The notes under the pieces: model-generated
What the model was told of the DNA's origin: nothing
What the model saw: the letters and a program-made list of their open reading frames with translations, nothing else
Databases searched by the model: none
Made by a program: the position numbers and the translations under genes
Assembly: GCF_012395835.1 (NCBI RefSeq)
Contig: NZ_JAAZSQ010000020.1
Span: forward strand, 1 to 64,000
Reading direction: 5' to 3'
DNA length: 64,000 nucleotides
Source: Arthrobacter mobilis
GTDB taxonomy: Bacteria > Actinomycetota > Actinomycetes > Actinomycetales > Micrococcaceae
Shown here: piece after piece, positions 37,082 through 46,310 of the stretch
Numbering within the stretch: the stretch's first letter is position 1
How the letters are laid out: every line of letters starts with the position of its first letter

Positions 37082-37498
37082 GTGAGCGTTGAGCGCACAC
37101 TCGTACTGATCAAGCCCGACGGCGTGGCACGCGGACTGACCGGCACGATCCTTTCCCGGGTGGAGGCCAAAGGCTACAAGCTGGTCGAGCTGAAGCTGGT
37201 CACCGCCACCCGCGAGCTGCTGGAACGGCACTACGAGGAACACATCGGCAAACCGTTCTACGAGCCGCTCGTGGAATTCATGCTCAGCGGCCCTACCGCC
37301 GCCGCCGTCTTCGAAGGCCAGCGCGTGATCGAGGGCTTCCGCTCGCTGGCCGGAACCACTGAACCGACCGCAGCCGCCCCGGGCACCATCCGCGGCGACT
37401 TTGGCCGGGACTGGGGCCTGAAGGTGCAGCAGAACCTGGTGCACGGGTCGGATTCCCCGGAATCGGCCGAGCGCGAAATCGCCATCTGGTTCAGCTGA
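37082..37498 (+). CDS. ndk: Nucleoside diphosphate kinase
   Basis: NDK of 138 residues exchanging the gamma phosphate between NTPs and NDPs. [19 protein letters not shown] opens the fold; the phosphorylated His is in [20 protein letters not shown] near residue 117. The start is GTG at 37082 with AGAGGAGCAAC upstream. Length is standard for bacteria. It is the last gene of the folC-DUF4233-ndk run and is closed by a perfect 19-bp hairpin. Confidence 0.97.
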   Translation: MSVERTLVLIKPDGVARGLTGTILSRVEAKGYKLVELKLVTATRELLERHYEEHIGKPFYEPLVEFMLSGPTAAAVFEGQRVIEGFRSLAGTTEPTAAAPGTIRGDFGRDWGLKVQQNLVHGSDSPESAEREIAIWFS

Positions 37499-37529
37499 AA
37501 TTCCACCCCTGCTCCGGCATGGAACGCAG

Positions 37530-37571
37530 AAGGCCCGGGAAGGCATCCGACTGGATGCCTTCCCGGGCCTT
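37530..37571 (+). terminator. Terminator after ndk
   Basis: Perfect 19-bp stem (AAGGCCCGGGAAGGCATCC and its complement) around the loop GACT. There is no strong T run after it, so it could also act on the opposite strand for the small membrane peptide gene. Confidence 0.75.
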
Positions 37572-37655
37572 GCGGTAGTGGGCCCAGCGGGAGGTTCCCG
37601 GTACTCGGTCACCAGCGATCTTCCGTTGATGCACCAGGACCAGCCGCGTTACTGA

Positions 37656-37739
37656 TCAAATTGCAGAAACGATCCATATGATGAGTGCTATTGCTAGCAG
37701 CACGCCGACAATGGTCCAAACGAGATTACTGCCTCGCAT
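37656..37739 (-). CDS. 27-residue single-span membrane peptide
   Basis: A minus-strand ATG at 37739 with GGAG six bases ahead opens a 28-codon frame: MRGSNLVWTIVGVLLAIALI then IWIVSAI. A basic start followed by one long hydrophobic helix is a typical small membrane peptide. The base composition is lower in GC than its neighbours. Family and partner unknown. It lies between ndk (convergent) and the VKOR gene on the same strand, 174 bases downstream of that stop, so it probably has its own promoter. Confidence 0.55.
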   Translation of the reverse strand: MRGSNLVWTIVGVLLAIALIIWIVSAI

Positions 37740-37912
37740 TTCTTGCTCCATTCTCTCCAGTACCGCGATCCCTGGCGCAGGTTCCCGCCAGTCCTGCTAT
37801 TCGGTCCATAGCTGGAGACAGCAGGCTACCAGCCCTGCCGGCGCGCCGTCGCTAGTCAGAAAATGAAAAGGCCTGCGGACGTGCGGATGTATCCGCGGGA
37901 CCCGGGTGGCGG

Positions 37913-38563
37913 TCAGACGCCGATAAAGGCGTTCAGGAAGCGGAAGAAGACGCTGGCCGCCGTCGCAATCCACAGCAGCACGATAATGGTCCAGGACCAG
38001 CTGGTGAAGAACCGGACGAACGCGGCCGGGGCCTTGATCACGCCGTGGGCCAGGTTCCGGGCCGTCAGCTGGATGAACATCGGGATCATCATCGCCCAGA
38101 CGCCCATGCAGTACAGGCACAGGATGTAGATATCGAAGAGCGCCTGGCTCCACAGCCAGACCACGAAGACGAACCCCAGGGTCACACCTGCCTGCAGGCC
38201 GATCCAGTACCAGCGGCGGAACTGTGCCCCGGCCAGCATGACCATTGCCGTGGTGATCGGAACGGCGAACGCCACGATGCCGATCAGGGGGTTGGGGAAG
38301 CCGAACAGCGAGGCCTGCCAGTGCTCGAAAACCTTGCCGCAGGAGATCCACGGGTTGATGTCGCAGCTGGTGACGTGGGCCGGATTCCTGTAGACCTCAA
38401 GCCGCTCCAGGACCAGGATGGCGGACATCACCCAGCCCACCACGCCGGTCGCCAGCAGGAGCCACGCAAAGGGAGCCTGCCTCAGATGGGAAGCCTGGGC
38501 CGCGCTCCGGACACCGCCGGCAGGTACTGCGGCGGATTCCTCGGTAACAGTGTTGTTGTTCAC
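37913..38563 (-). CDS. Vitamin K epoxide reductase (VKOR) family protein
   Basis: A 216-residue membrane oxidoreductase that reoxidises thiol partners using quinone, supporting disulfide formation outside the membrane. Five hydrophobic spans are seen. The loop cysteines are in VTSCDINPWISCGKVFEHWQ and the catalytic CxxC is in YILCLYCMGVWAM. No fused thioredoxin domain follows. The GTG at 38563 follows AGGAGA closely; an ATG at 38578 would add five residues. A DsbA-type partner is expected elsewhere; none is adjacent. Confidence 0.92.
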   Translation of the reverse strand: MNNNTVTEESAAVPAGGVRSAAQASHLRQAPFAWLLLATGVVGWVMSAILVLERLEVYRNPAHVTSCDINPWISCGKVFEHWQASLFGFPNPLIGIVAFAVPITTAMVMLAGAQFRRWYWIGLQAGVTLGFVFVVWLWSQALFDIYILCLYCMGVWAMMIPMFIQLTARNLAHGVIKAPAAFVRFFTSWSWTIIVLLWIATAASVFFRFLNAFIGV

Positions 38564-38578
38564 CGGTCTCCTGATCAT

Positions 38579-38987
38579 CGACTGTCGGTAGGCACGATTT
38601 TACCGCGTGGGGAAGTTGCGAATGATAACCAAATACCGGCCGGTGTGAGAGAATGGGTCTTGGCTGGCAATGGACCCACATTCCATTGCCGGTCCAGCGA
38701 CAGGCTTCCGGTGCTGCCGGCGATGCTTCTCGATACGGTGCCCATCACCCGGATGGGTACACAGGGAATCCGCGTGGCAGCCCTACCGATGAAGAGAATA
38801 TATGCGGTAGTTAGGAAACGCGCCGCTGGTCCCCGGGTGTGCCGCGCCCCACTGCTGGCGCGAACCCGGGTGATACCGATACGACTTCCGGTGACGGGTG
38901 GCCCCAGGGCCCGAAGGATAACCGGCTACTCGCCCCCGAGGGCGCCGGGATGTGGCCGGTGCCGCAAGGGCTGGAGCGCAGTGATAA
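38579..38987 (+). other. Long leader region of rne
   Basis: These 409 bases between the divergent VKOR and rne starts hold no gene I can support. GAGAAT near 38649 could be a -10 element, which would give an rne leader of over 300 nt. The last 170 bases are rich in short inverted repeats. A structured leader would fit RNase E autoregulation, known in other bacteria but unproven here. Confidence 0.4.
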
Positions 38988-41900
38988 ATGGATAACGAAC
39001 AGCTGAATCCGGCAGTAACAGACGTCGAAACCGAAGCGGTGGAAGCCCCCGCCAAGAAGCCCGCCCGCCCGCGCCGCCACAAGGCCGCCGAGCCGGCCGA
39101 AGCCGGCGGACCCACCCAGACCGCCATCCCGGGTATTCCGGAAGGCGATGCCCCGGCCGGGCAGGTGCAGCAGGAAGCCGTGCCGGCCAAGCCCCGGACG
39201 CGCCGCACCCGCAAGACTGCGGTGCCGGCAGCCAAAGAGGCACCCGCCGGCAGCCCGGCAGAGGCAGCAGCCCCGGCGCTTGCCCAGCCGGAAACCCAAC
39301 CCGAAGCCGTGGCCGTCGACGGCGCTGCAGCGGCCGCTGTGAGCGGGCAGGCTGGTGAAGCCACCGAAGCCGCGCCCAAGGCCAGGACGCCGCGCCGCCG
39401 CAAGAGCGCGGCGAAACCCGCCGAGGAGCAGCCCGCCGGATCCGCGGCTGGAGCCCCTGCGGAAAGCCCGGCCGCTGCCGCGCCGGAAGCGGCAGCCGAA
39501 GCAGCCGAAGCCGGGGAAACACCCGCGCCGGACGCCGCTGAAGCCGGCGCCGTTGTGGAGGCCGCCGGCCAGGCGGCTGCCGAGGCCGAGGCTGCCCCGG
39601 CAGCGGAAGAACCTGCCGGAGCGGAAGCCGCAGGCACCGGCGCGGCGACTGCCGCCGAGGAGGAGCCGGCCGCAGCCGAAGCTGCCCCCGCGGACGAGGA
39701 ACCGGCCGCAGCGGAGGCTGCCCCCGCCGAGGACGGCGCCGCAGTACGCTCCCCGTTCGTCGTGCCCGATTCGCCGGTCTCCCTGCTCTTCCACGCCCCG
39801 GATCTTTCCGCCATCACCGCGGCCCGCCCCGAGGCGCAGCCGGTCGAAGCGGAGTACGACGAAGAGGAAGAAGAGGAGGCCGGACGGCGCCGCAGCCGGC
39901 GCAGCCGCCGCGGCCGGAGCCGGACCCGCGGCGAAGCCGCCGGAACCGAGCCGGCAGAGACCGCCGGGCCTGCCGAAGAGGAAGCGGCCGAAACCGCCGA
40001 GGCCACCGACGGGGTGGTCTCCCGCCGTCGTCGCCGGCGGCGCCGTGGCGACCAGGACTTGGAGCTGTCCGGGGGACTGGACGACGATCCGCCCAACACC
40101 ATTACCCGGGTCCGGGCACCGCGCCAGGCCGCCGAAACCGCCCCGAGCAACAAGGTTGCCTCCGTGAAGGGGTCCACCCGGCTGGAAGCCAAGCGCCAGC
40201 GCCGCCGCGAATCCCGGGAGTCCGGCCGCCGCCGGCAGGTGATCACCGAGGCCGAGTTCCTGGCCCGGCGCGAATCCGTGGACCGCCAGATGGTGGTCCG
40301 CCAGCGCGACGAGCGGATCCAGATCGCCGTCCTCGAGGACGGTGTGCTGGCCGAGCATTTCGTTTCCAAGACCCAGCAGGATTCGCTGATCGGCAATGTC
40401 TACCTGGGCAAGGTCCAGAATGTGCTGCCCAGCATGGAAGCGGCCTTCATCGACATCGGGCGCGGCCGGAACGCCGTGCTCTACGCCGGCGAAGTCAACT
40501 GGGATGCGGCCCACCTGGACGGGCAGCCGCGGCGCATCGAACTGGCCCTGAAGTCCGGGGACTCGGTGCTGGTGCAGGTCACCAAGGACCCGGTGGGACA
40601 CAAGGGTGCGCGGCTGACCAGCCAGATTTCGCTGCCCGGACGCTTCCTGGTCTATGTGCCGGGCGGCTCCATGACCGGGATTTCCCGGAAGCTCCCGGAC
40701 GTGGAGCGCAACCGGCTGAAGAAGATCCTCAAGGAGCATGTGCCCGACGGCGCCGGCGTGATCGTCCGTACCGCCGCCGAGGGCGCGAGCGAGGAAGAGT
40801 TGATGAACGACATCAACCGCCTGCGCGCCCAGTGGGAAGCGATCGAGAACCAGGCTGCCTCCACCAAGACGCTGGCTCCGGAACTGCTCTATGCCGAACC
40901 GGACCTGACCATCAAGGTGGTCCGTGATGTCTTCAACGAGGACTTCTCCAAGCTGATCGTCTCCGGCGATGAGGCGTGGGACACCATCGAGGCGTACGTG
41001 ACCTACGTGGCTCCGGACCTGGTGGACCGGCTCGAGAAGTGGTCGTCCGAGGAAGACATCTTCGCCGCCAACCGGATCGACGAGCAGATCCACAAGGCAC
41101 TGGAGCGGAAGGTCTTCCTGCCGTCCGGCGGCTCGCTGGTGATCGACCGCACCGAGGCGATGACCGTGGTGGACGTCAACACCGGCAAGTTCACCGGCTC
41201 CGGCGGAAACCTTGAGGAAACCGTCACCAAGAACAACCTCGAGGCCGCCGAAGAGGTGGTCCGCCAGCTGCGGCTGCGCGACATCGGCGGCATCATCGTG
41301 ATCGACTTCATCGACATGGTGCTGGAGTCCAACCGCGACCTGGTGCTCCGGCGCCTGGTCGAATGTCTGGGCCGGGACCGGACCAAGCACCAGGTGGCCG
41401 AAGTGACCTCGCTGGGCCTGGTCCAGATGACCCGCAAACGCATGGGTACAGGACTGCTGGAAGTCTTCGGCGAGCAGTGTGAGCACTGCGGCGGCCGCGG
41501 CGTGGTCACGCACGAGGAGCCGGTGGAGCACCGCCGGGCGGCCGTTGCCGCCGAGCACCACCAGCACCAGCTGCGCGAGAAGCAGATCCGGGTGGAGAAG
41601 CCGTCGCGCAGCGAGAAGCGGCGCAGCCGCGGACAGGACCAGCCGGACCAGCAGACCGCCGAGGCGCAGCAGCACGAGGAAGCCGAGCGCCAGGCCAAGG
41701 CCCGGGCCGCGTTGGCCAATATCGCCGCCGCAGCCCATGCCGCCCATGAGGCCGAGGAGCATGCCGCCCATGAGGCGGCCGAACGTGCCGCCGCTGCATC
41801 CGCCGGTCCGGATGCCGGCGCGGGCACGGCCGCGGACACCGGTTCCGCCGTGCTGACCATCAACGGCGAGCAGGTGGCCCTTCCGCGCGCCGAGCATTCC

Positions 41901-42284
41901 CCGGCGGCCGCCGTGGAGGAGCCGGCCCTGACCTTGGAGAGCCTGACCGAGGCTTTCAACCGGGTGGCACCCGCCCAGGCCGAAACCGGCAGCGCGACCC
42001 GGGGCAGCGCCGTCGGCGAGACCGCGGAAGCCGCGCTCTCCGGTCACACCGGCCGGCGCCGCGGACGCCGGCACCGCTCCGCCAGCCGGGCTCAGGGCGC
42101 GGCCAACGAGAGCGCCGTCGAACAGGCCTCCGGGCCTGCCGTGGAGGAACGCCCCGCCGGGCATTCCTTCACCGCACAGGCACCTGCTGCGCCCGCTCCC
42201 GCGGAGCAGGCCGCCAAGGAGCCAGGCAAGGCCAAGCAGGCTCCGATCATCCTCGGCGTTGGGGTTCCGGCCTCGGAGCTCTAG
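38988..42284 (+). CDS. rne: Ribonuclease E/G
   Basis: Endoribonuclease of 1098 residues starting mRNA decay and rRNA maturation. The first 400 residues are low-complexity Ala/Glu/Pro with basic patches (RRRSRRSRRGRSRTRG), probably the RNA- and degradosome-binding arm placed N-terminally, as in actinobacteria. The S1 domain follows (SLIGNVYLGKVQNVLPSMEA, near 465), then the DNase I-like catalytic core with both metal Asp residues in VVDVNTGKFTGSGG (near 729) and IVIDFIDMVLESNRD (near 772). The zinc link is CEHCGGRG near 828. An Ala-rich C-terminal arm ends the protein. GGAG precedes the ATG. Confidence 0.95.
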   Translation: MDNEQLNPAVTDVETEAVEAPAKKPARPRRHKAAEPAEAGGPTQTAIPGIPEGDAPAGQVQQEAVPAKPRTRRTRKTAVPAAKEAPAGSPAEAAAPALAQPETQPEAVAVDGAAAAAVSGQAGEATEAAPKARTPRRRKSAAKPAEEQPAGSAAGAPAESPAAAAPEAAAEAAEAGETPAPDAAEAGAVVEAAGQAAAEAEAAPAAEEPAGAEAAGTGAATAAEEEPAAAEAAPADEEPAAAEAAPAEDGAAVRSPFVVPDSPVSLLFHAPDLSAITAARPEAQPVEAEYDEEEEEEAGRRRSRRSRRGRSRTRGEAAGTEPAETAGPAEEEAAETAEATDGVVSRRRRRRRRGDQDLELSGGLDDDPPNTITRVRAPRQAAETAPSNKVASVKGSTRLEAKRQRRRESRESGRRRQVITEAEFLARRESVDRQMVVRQRDERIQIAVLEDGVLAEHFVSKTQQDSLIGNVYLGKVQNVLPSMEAAFIDIGRGRNAVLYAGEVNWDAAHLDGQPRRIELALKSGDSVLVQVTKDPVGHKGARLTSQISLPGRFLVYVPGGSMTGISRKLPDVERNRLKKILKEHVPDGAGVIVRTAAEGASEEELMNDINRLRAQWEAIENQAASTKTLAPELLYAEPDLTIKVVRDVFNEDFSKLIVSGDEAWDTIEAYVTYVAPDLVDRLEKWSSEEDIFAANRIDEQIHKALERKVFLPSGGSLVIDRTEAMTVVDVNTGKFTGSGGNLEETVTKNNLEAAEEVVRQLRLRDIGGIIVIDFIDMVLESNRDLVLRRLVECLGRDRTKHQVAEVTSLGLVQMTRKRMGTGLLEVFGEQCEHCGGRGVVTHEEPVEHRRAAVAAEHHQHQLREKQIRVEKPSRSEKRRSRGQDQPDQQTAEAQQHEEAERQAKARAALANIAAAAHAAHEAEEHAAHEAAERAAAASAGPDAGAGTAADTGSAVLTINGEQVALPRAEHSPAAAVEEPALTLESLTEAFNRVAPAQAETGSATRGSAVGETAEAALSGHTGRRRGRRHRSASRAQGAANESAVEQASGPAVEERPAGHSFTAQAPAAPAPAEQAAKEPGKAKQAPIILGVGVPASEL

Positions 42285-42308
42285 GGCAGGAAGCCGGCAA
42301 CGGCCGGC

Positions 42309-42363
42309 AGGACAACGGCCCGGGGCCGCCGCAGCAACTGCGGCGGCCCCGGGCCGTTGTCCT
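42309..42363 (+). terminator. Terminator after rne
   Basis: A perfect 26-bp stem around a CAA loop, starting 24 bases after the rne stop. It is the longest perfect hairpin in the window. It lacks a T run on the plus strand, so it may act by structure or as an RNA 3' end stabiliser, and it also faces the minus-strand small gene at 42387. Confidence 0.75.
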
Positions 42364-42386
42364 CGACCCTTGCTGCGGGTGGACGG

Positions 42387-42590
42387 TCAGGTCTCTCTGG
42401 TCAGGGTGCGGTAATGGGACGCCGACGGGTGGTAGCGGCGGATGATCTCGACCGGCGTCAGCTTGGCGAGGACCTCCTCGGCAGTCGACCGGTCGAGGAA
42501 CGGGTAGGCGACGCGGGCGGCGTGGTCAAGGATCGAGGCCCGACCGTCGGGCTCGTCGACGATCTCGAAGCGAGGGCGGCGGTCGCTCAC
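42387..42590 (-). CDS. Small hypothetical protein
   Basis: A 67-residue soluble protein: MSDRRPRFEIVDEPDGRASI, then LDHAARVAYPFLDRSTAEEV and LAKLTPVEIIRRYHPSASHY. It is amphipathic and charged, with no span or Cys, and I do not recognise it. The GTG start at 42590 follows AAGGAAAG and overlaps the TGA that closes the frame upstream (GTGA), pointing to coupling with a now apparently broken partner. It converges on rne. Confidence 0.6.
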   Translation of the reverse strand: MSDRRPRFEIVDEPDGRASILDHAARVAYPFLDRSTAEEVLAKLTPVEIIRRYHPSASHYRTLTRET

Positions 42591-42824
42591 GGCTTCTTTC
42601 CTTGAGTTGGCGCATCCATTGCCGAACCTTGCGGGCTTATCGTGCGGTAGCAGTCGGACGTCACGTCGTCGACGTAGACGCGCTGGGGCGGACCCCGATC
42701 AGCTGGGTGAGGGCCGGATCCGGGTCGCTCGGCTGCTCCCGGACGGTGCAGGTCACGGCCCGGGTCTGTGGATAACGACGGTAGCGGTCACGCCCGTCAG
42801 CGCGGCGGCCGGAAGTCCTCTCAT
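42587..42824 (-). pseudogene. Possible frameshifted gene upstream of the small protein
   Basis: From the ATG at 42824 a signal-peptide-like start is read (MRGLPAAALTGVTATVVI) that soon stops. Other frames of the same strand give TCTVREQPSDPDPALTQLIG and, at the end, RVYVDDVTSDCYRTISPQGS running to a TGA that overlaps the start of the next gene. Joined, these would make a small exported protein needing two frameshifts. No Shine-Dalgarno site precedes the ATG, so this is tentative. Confidence 0.25.
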
Positions 42825-43091
42825 GGGAGGAACGCTTTCCCAGGTGCCTGGATGACCTGGAAGGTAGCCGGGGCCGGCGGGCTGTTCAAATCTTTCTGTG
42901 GTGACGTTGGTGACACAAATGACGCTACTCCACATCTGCCCCAACCGCGGAGGACCCGAGGACAAATACGGAAGGCATCATGTCCGCCGCCAGCGTCCCC
43001 GCCCGGCCCTTCGGCAACGGCCAGGGCAGGACAGCGGCCGGAGCTGCGCAACAATGCGGCGGCCGCGGGCCGTTGCGGTAGTCTGAACCCA

Positions 43092-43169
43092 GTGACACGG
43101 GGTGCTGGCCGTCGGGCGCAGCTGAGATGAATACCCGTTGAACCTGATCTAGTTAGGACTAGCGAAGGG
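43092..43169 (+). promoter_or_regulatory. TPP riboswitch (THI element)
   Basis: The conserved pieces are in order: ACACGGGGTGC, then GCTGAGATGAATACCCGTTG, AACCTGATCTAGTTAGGA and CTAGCGAAGGGATG. TAGTCT at 43079-43084 fits a -10 box. The 3' strand GAAGGGA of the closing stem is also the ribosome site for thiM, so thiamine pyrophosphate binding should block translation initiation. No terminator hairpin lies between. Confidence 0.95.
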
Positions 43170-43178
43170 ATGTCGCGG

Positions 43179-44042
43179 ATGGCTATTCGCTACACACCAG
43201 AGGACTGTGCCCGGCTGCTGGAGGCGGTCCGGACCCGGCAGCCGCTCATCCAGTGCCTCACCAATGCCGTGGTCACGAACTTCACCGCCAACGTGCTGCT
43301 GGCCGTCGGCGCAGCCCCCGCCATGGTGGACATTCCCGGCGAAGCCGCCGAGTTCGCCCCGGTTGCCTCGGGGGTGCTGGTCAACCTGGGTACGCCTGCG
43401 GCTTCCCAGCGCACCGCCATGCTCGAGGCCGCCGGTGCAGCCCGGGCCGCCGGCACCCCCTGGGTCCTGGACCCTGTGGCCGTCGGTGCCCTCTCGGTCC
43501 GCACCGCGGCGGCGCAGGAGCTGGCGGGGATGGGCCCGGCCATCATCCGCGGCAACGCCTCGGAGATCCTGGCCCTGGCCGGCAGCGGTGCCGGCGGCCG
43601 GGGTGTGGACGCCACTGACAGCCCTGCCGCTGCGGCAGGCGCGGCCCGGCAGCTGGCCGGGGACACCGGAGCGGCGGTGGCCGTGTCGGGCGCCCGGGAT
43701 CTGGTTTTCGGCCCCGGCGGCCTGCGGACCTGCCTCGGCATCGACAACGGCGACGTGCTGCTGACCCGGGTGACCGGCGGCGGCTGCGCGCTCGGGGCCG
43801 TGATGGCAGCCTTCAGCGCCGTAACGTCCGACGCCGTCCTAGCCGCCGCCGCGGCCACCGGCACCTACACCGTCGCCGCCGAACGGGCGGCCCGGCTGGC
43901 ATCCGGCCCGGGCAGCTTCGCGCCCGCCTTCCTCGACGAACTGGCCTCCGTGACGCCGGCGGACATCGCCGCCTCGCTGCGTCTGGCGGCGCTGGACCCG
44001 GACGGGCTGGAGCAAGCGCCGCAGCCGGAAGCAGCGCGCTGA
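43179..44042 (+). CDS. thiM: Hydroxyethylthiazole kinase
   Basis: Ribokinase-fold kinase of 287 residues that phosphorylates the thiazole alcohol salvaged for thiamine. Landmarks are [66 protein letters not shown] and the anion-hole end [17 protein letters not shown] with the catalytic Cys. The ATG at 43179 sits 8 bases from the GAAGGGA of the riboswitch; an in-frame ATG at 43170 overlaps it. The gene overlaps thiE by one base. Confidence 0.95.
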   Translation: MAIRYTPEDCARLLEAVRTRQPLIQCLTNAVVTNFTANVLLAVGAAPAMVDIPGEAAEFAPVASGVLVNLGTPAASQRTAMLEAAGAARAAGTPWVLDPVAVGALSVRTAAAQELAGMGPAIIRGNASEILALAGSGAGGRGVDATDSPAAAAGAARQLAGDTGAAVAVSGARDLVFGPGGLRTCLGIDNGDVLLTRVTGGGCALGAVMAAFSAVTSDAVLAAAAATGTYTVAAERAARLASGPGSFAPAFLDELASVTPADIAASLRLAALDPDGLEQAPQPEAAR

Positions 44043-44700
44043 TGGCCCGCAGGGAACCCTCGTCGTGTCTGCCGCTGTACCTGGTCACCGACACCCGGCT
44101 GTGCGGAGAGCGCAGCACCGCGGCAGTGGTCGCCGAAGCCATCACCGGCGGCGTGACCTGCGTGCAGGTGCGGGACAAGGACGCGCCGGCCCGCGAGCTG
44201 CTGGCACTGCTGGCCGCGGTCGCCGAAGCGGCCGCCGGCCGGGTGCCGGTGCTGCTCAATGACCGGGTGGACGTCTACCTGGCGGCCCGTGCGGCCGGAG
44301 CCGATGTGGACGGCGTGCACATCGGCCAGTCCGACCTGCCCCCCCCCAGCTGGTCCGCCGGCTGGCCGGCCCGGAGGCCATCATCGGACTGAGCGCCGCC
44401 ACCGGCGCCGAACTGCGCGAAGCCGCCGGCTTGCCCACCGGCACCGTCGACTACCTGGGCGTGGGCGCCATCCACCCCACCTCGACCAAACCCGACCACC
44501 CGCAGCCGCTGGGCGTGGCAGGATTCGCGGCCGCCGCAGCGGCCGCACCGCTGCCGTGCGTGGCCATCGGCGGCATTACGACGGCGGACGTCGCGGCGCT
44601 GAAGGCGGCAGGAGCCGCCGGCGTCGCCGTCGTTTCCGCCATCTGCGCGGCCGCGGACCCGGCCGCCGCTGCCCGGCAGCTTGCAGCGCAGTGGAACTGA
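44042..44700 (+). pseudogene. thiE: Thiamine phosphate synthase, frameshifted at a C9 tract
   Basis: ThiE joins the pyrimidine and thiazole moieties. Residues 1-99 read normally ([71 protein letters not shown]) and then the frame is lost at nine C (44339-44347), hitting a stop at 44392. The rest continues in the next frame: [58 protein letters not shown] to the stop at 44700. Seven or ten C would restore one 219-220 residue enzyme. Everything else is intact, so this is a fresh mutation, a sequencing error or a slippage switch. Confidence 0.9.
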
Positions 44701-44720
44701 CCCAGGAAGAAACACCGCCC

Positions 44721-46310
44721 ATGGCGAGAACAGAAGCCATAGAAGGAGCGACAGCAGAAGTGACGGAAGCAACGGTCTTGGACACAGCACAGCAGGCACG
44801 GCAGGCACCGGAACCGGAGTATGCGCCGTCAGCCCTGCCGCGCCCGGTACCCCGGGTGCTCAGCATTGCCGGCACCGACCCGACCGGCGGCGCCGGGATC
44901 CAGGCGGACCTGAAGAGCATTGCCGCACATGGCGGCTACGGCATGGCCGCGGTCACCGCGCTGGTGGCGCAGAACACCTGCGGTGTCCGGTCGGTCCACA
45001 CACCGCCGGCCGACTTCCTGGCCGAGCAGCTGCGGGCGGTCAGCGACGACGTGGCCATCGACGCGGTCAAGATCGGCATGCTCGGAGACACCCCCGCGAT
45101 CCTGGCCGTCAAGACCTGGCTGGAGCAAACCCGCCCGCCGATCGTCGTGCTGGACCCGGTCATGGTGGCCACGAGCAACGACCGCCTGCTGCGGCCCGAG
45201 GCAGAGGACGCACTGCGCGGGCTGCTGCCACTGGTGGACCTGGTCACGCCCAACCTGCCCGAACTGGCCGCCCTGCTGGAAGTGCCCGTGGCCGGCAGTT
45301 GGGCACAGGCGCTGGAGCAGGGCCGGGAGCTGTCCCGCCGCCACGGGCTGAAGGTGCTGGTCAAGGGCGGCCACCTGCAGGGAGCCGACAGCCCGGACGC
45401 GCTGGTGGACGCCGCCGCAGGCCCCGGGCAGGACGTGGTGGAGCTGTCCGCACCGCGGGTGGACACCGTGAATACGCACGGCACCGGCTGTTCGCTCTCC
45501 GCGGCGGTGGCCACCGTCCAGGCCCGCACCCTGGACTGGACCCTGACCCTTCGCCAGGTCAAGCACTGGCTCACCGGGGCCCTGGAGCGCTCCGGGGAAC
45601 TCGAGGTGGGCCGCGGGCACGGACCGATCCACCATTTCCACCACCTGCAGCCGGCGGACCACCCGGCGCAGGGATTCAGCCAGGAGCTGTGGCGGCAGAC
45701 CGCCGGCGTGCGCGAGGACATCCTGGCCCTGCCGTTCATCCGCGAACTGGCCGCCGGTACGCTGGCGGAGGAGCACTTCGGCTACTACCTGGCCCAGGAT
45801 GCCCGCTACCTCAACAGCTATTCCCGGGTGCTGGCCCGGGCCAGTGCGCTGGCGCCGACCGAGGCGGAACAGCTGTTCTGGGCCAAGGGCGCGCACCAGT
45901 GCCTGGAGGTCGAGGCCGAACTGCACCGCAGCTGGCTGGCCGGACGCGAGGTGCCTGGCGGCCAGGGACCGGTCACCAAACAGTACGTGGACCACCTGCT
46001 CGCCATTGCCGGCAACGGCAGCTACGGCGAACTGGTGGCCGCCGTCGTGCCCTGCTACTGGCTCTACGCCCATGTGGGGGAGCAGCTGCAGGCCGGCCCG
46101 GCCGCCGCGGACCAGGACCATCCCTACGCTGCCTGGCTGCAGACGTACGCGGACGAGAGCTTCGCCGAGGCTACCCGCCAGGCCGTGGCGATCATGGACG
46201 CAGCGGCGGCCGCGGAAACCGCTGCCGGCCGGCAGCGGATGCGCACGGCCTTCGAGCAGTCCTGCCGCTACGAGCTGGATTTCTTCGATGCCCCGCGTGT
46301 CTATGCGTAA
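44721..46310 (+). CDS. thiD: ThiD-TenA fusion: HMP(-P) kinase with aminopyrimidine hydrolase domain
   Basis: A 529-residue two-domain thiamine enzyme. Residues 45-310 are ThiD, phosphorylating hydroxymethylpyrimidine twice: VLSIAGTDPTGGAGIQADLK, PIVVLDPVMVATSNDRLL, DLVTPNLPELAALL and TVNTHGTGCSLSAAVA with the catalytic Cys. Residues 320-529 are TenA-like, salvaging degraded pyrimidine: FIRELAAGTLAEEHFGYYLA, AKGAHQCLEVE and VVPCYWLYAHVGEQLQ, with its active-site Cys. The ATG at 44721 follows AGGAAGA; it starts 20 bases after thiE. The TPP riboswitch upstream should control all three genes. Confidence 0.95.
   Translation: MARTEAIEGATAEVTEATVLDTAQQARQAPEPEYAPSALPRPVPRVLSIAGTDPTGGAGIQADLKSIAAHGGYGMAAVTALVAQNTCGVRSVHTPPADFLAEQLRAVSDDVAIDAVKIGMLGDTPAILAVKTWLEQTRPPIVVLDPVMVATSNDRLLRPEAEDALRGLLPLVDLVTPNLPELAALLEVPVAGSWAQALEQGRELSRRHGLKVLVKGGHLQGADSPDALVDAAAGPGQDVVELSAPRVDTVNTHGTGCSLSAAVATVQARTLDWTLTLRQVKHWLTGALERSGELEVGRGHGPIHHFHHLQPADHPAQGFSQELWRQTAGVREDILALPFIRELAAGTLAEEHFGYYLAQDARYLNSYSRVLARASALAPTEAEQLFWAKGAHQCLEVEAELHRSWLAGREVPGGQGPVTKQYVDHLLAIAGNGSYGELVAAVVPCYWLYAHVGEQLQAGPAAADQDHPYAAWLQTYADESFAEATRQAVAIMDAAAAAETAAGRQRMRTAFEQSCRYELDFFDAPRVYA

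Noticed and set aside
42607-42855. 82-codon plus-strand frame
   Set aside because: Arg/Ser/Gly-rich with no ribosome site; the minus strand is the more protein-like.
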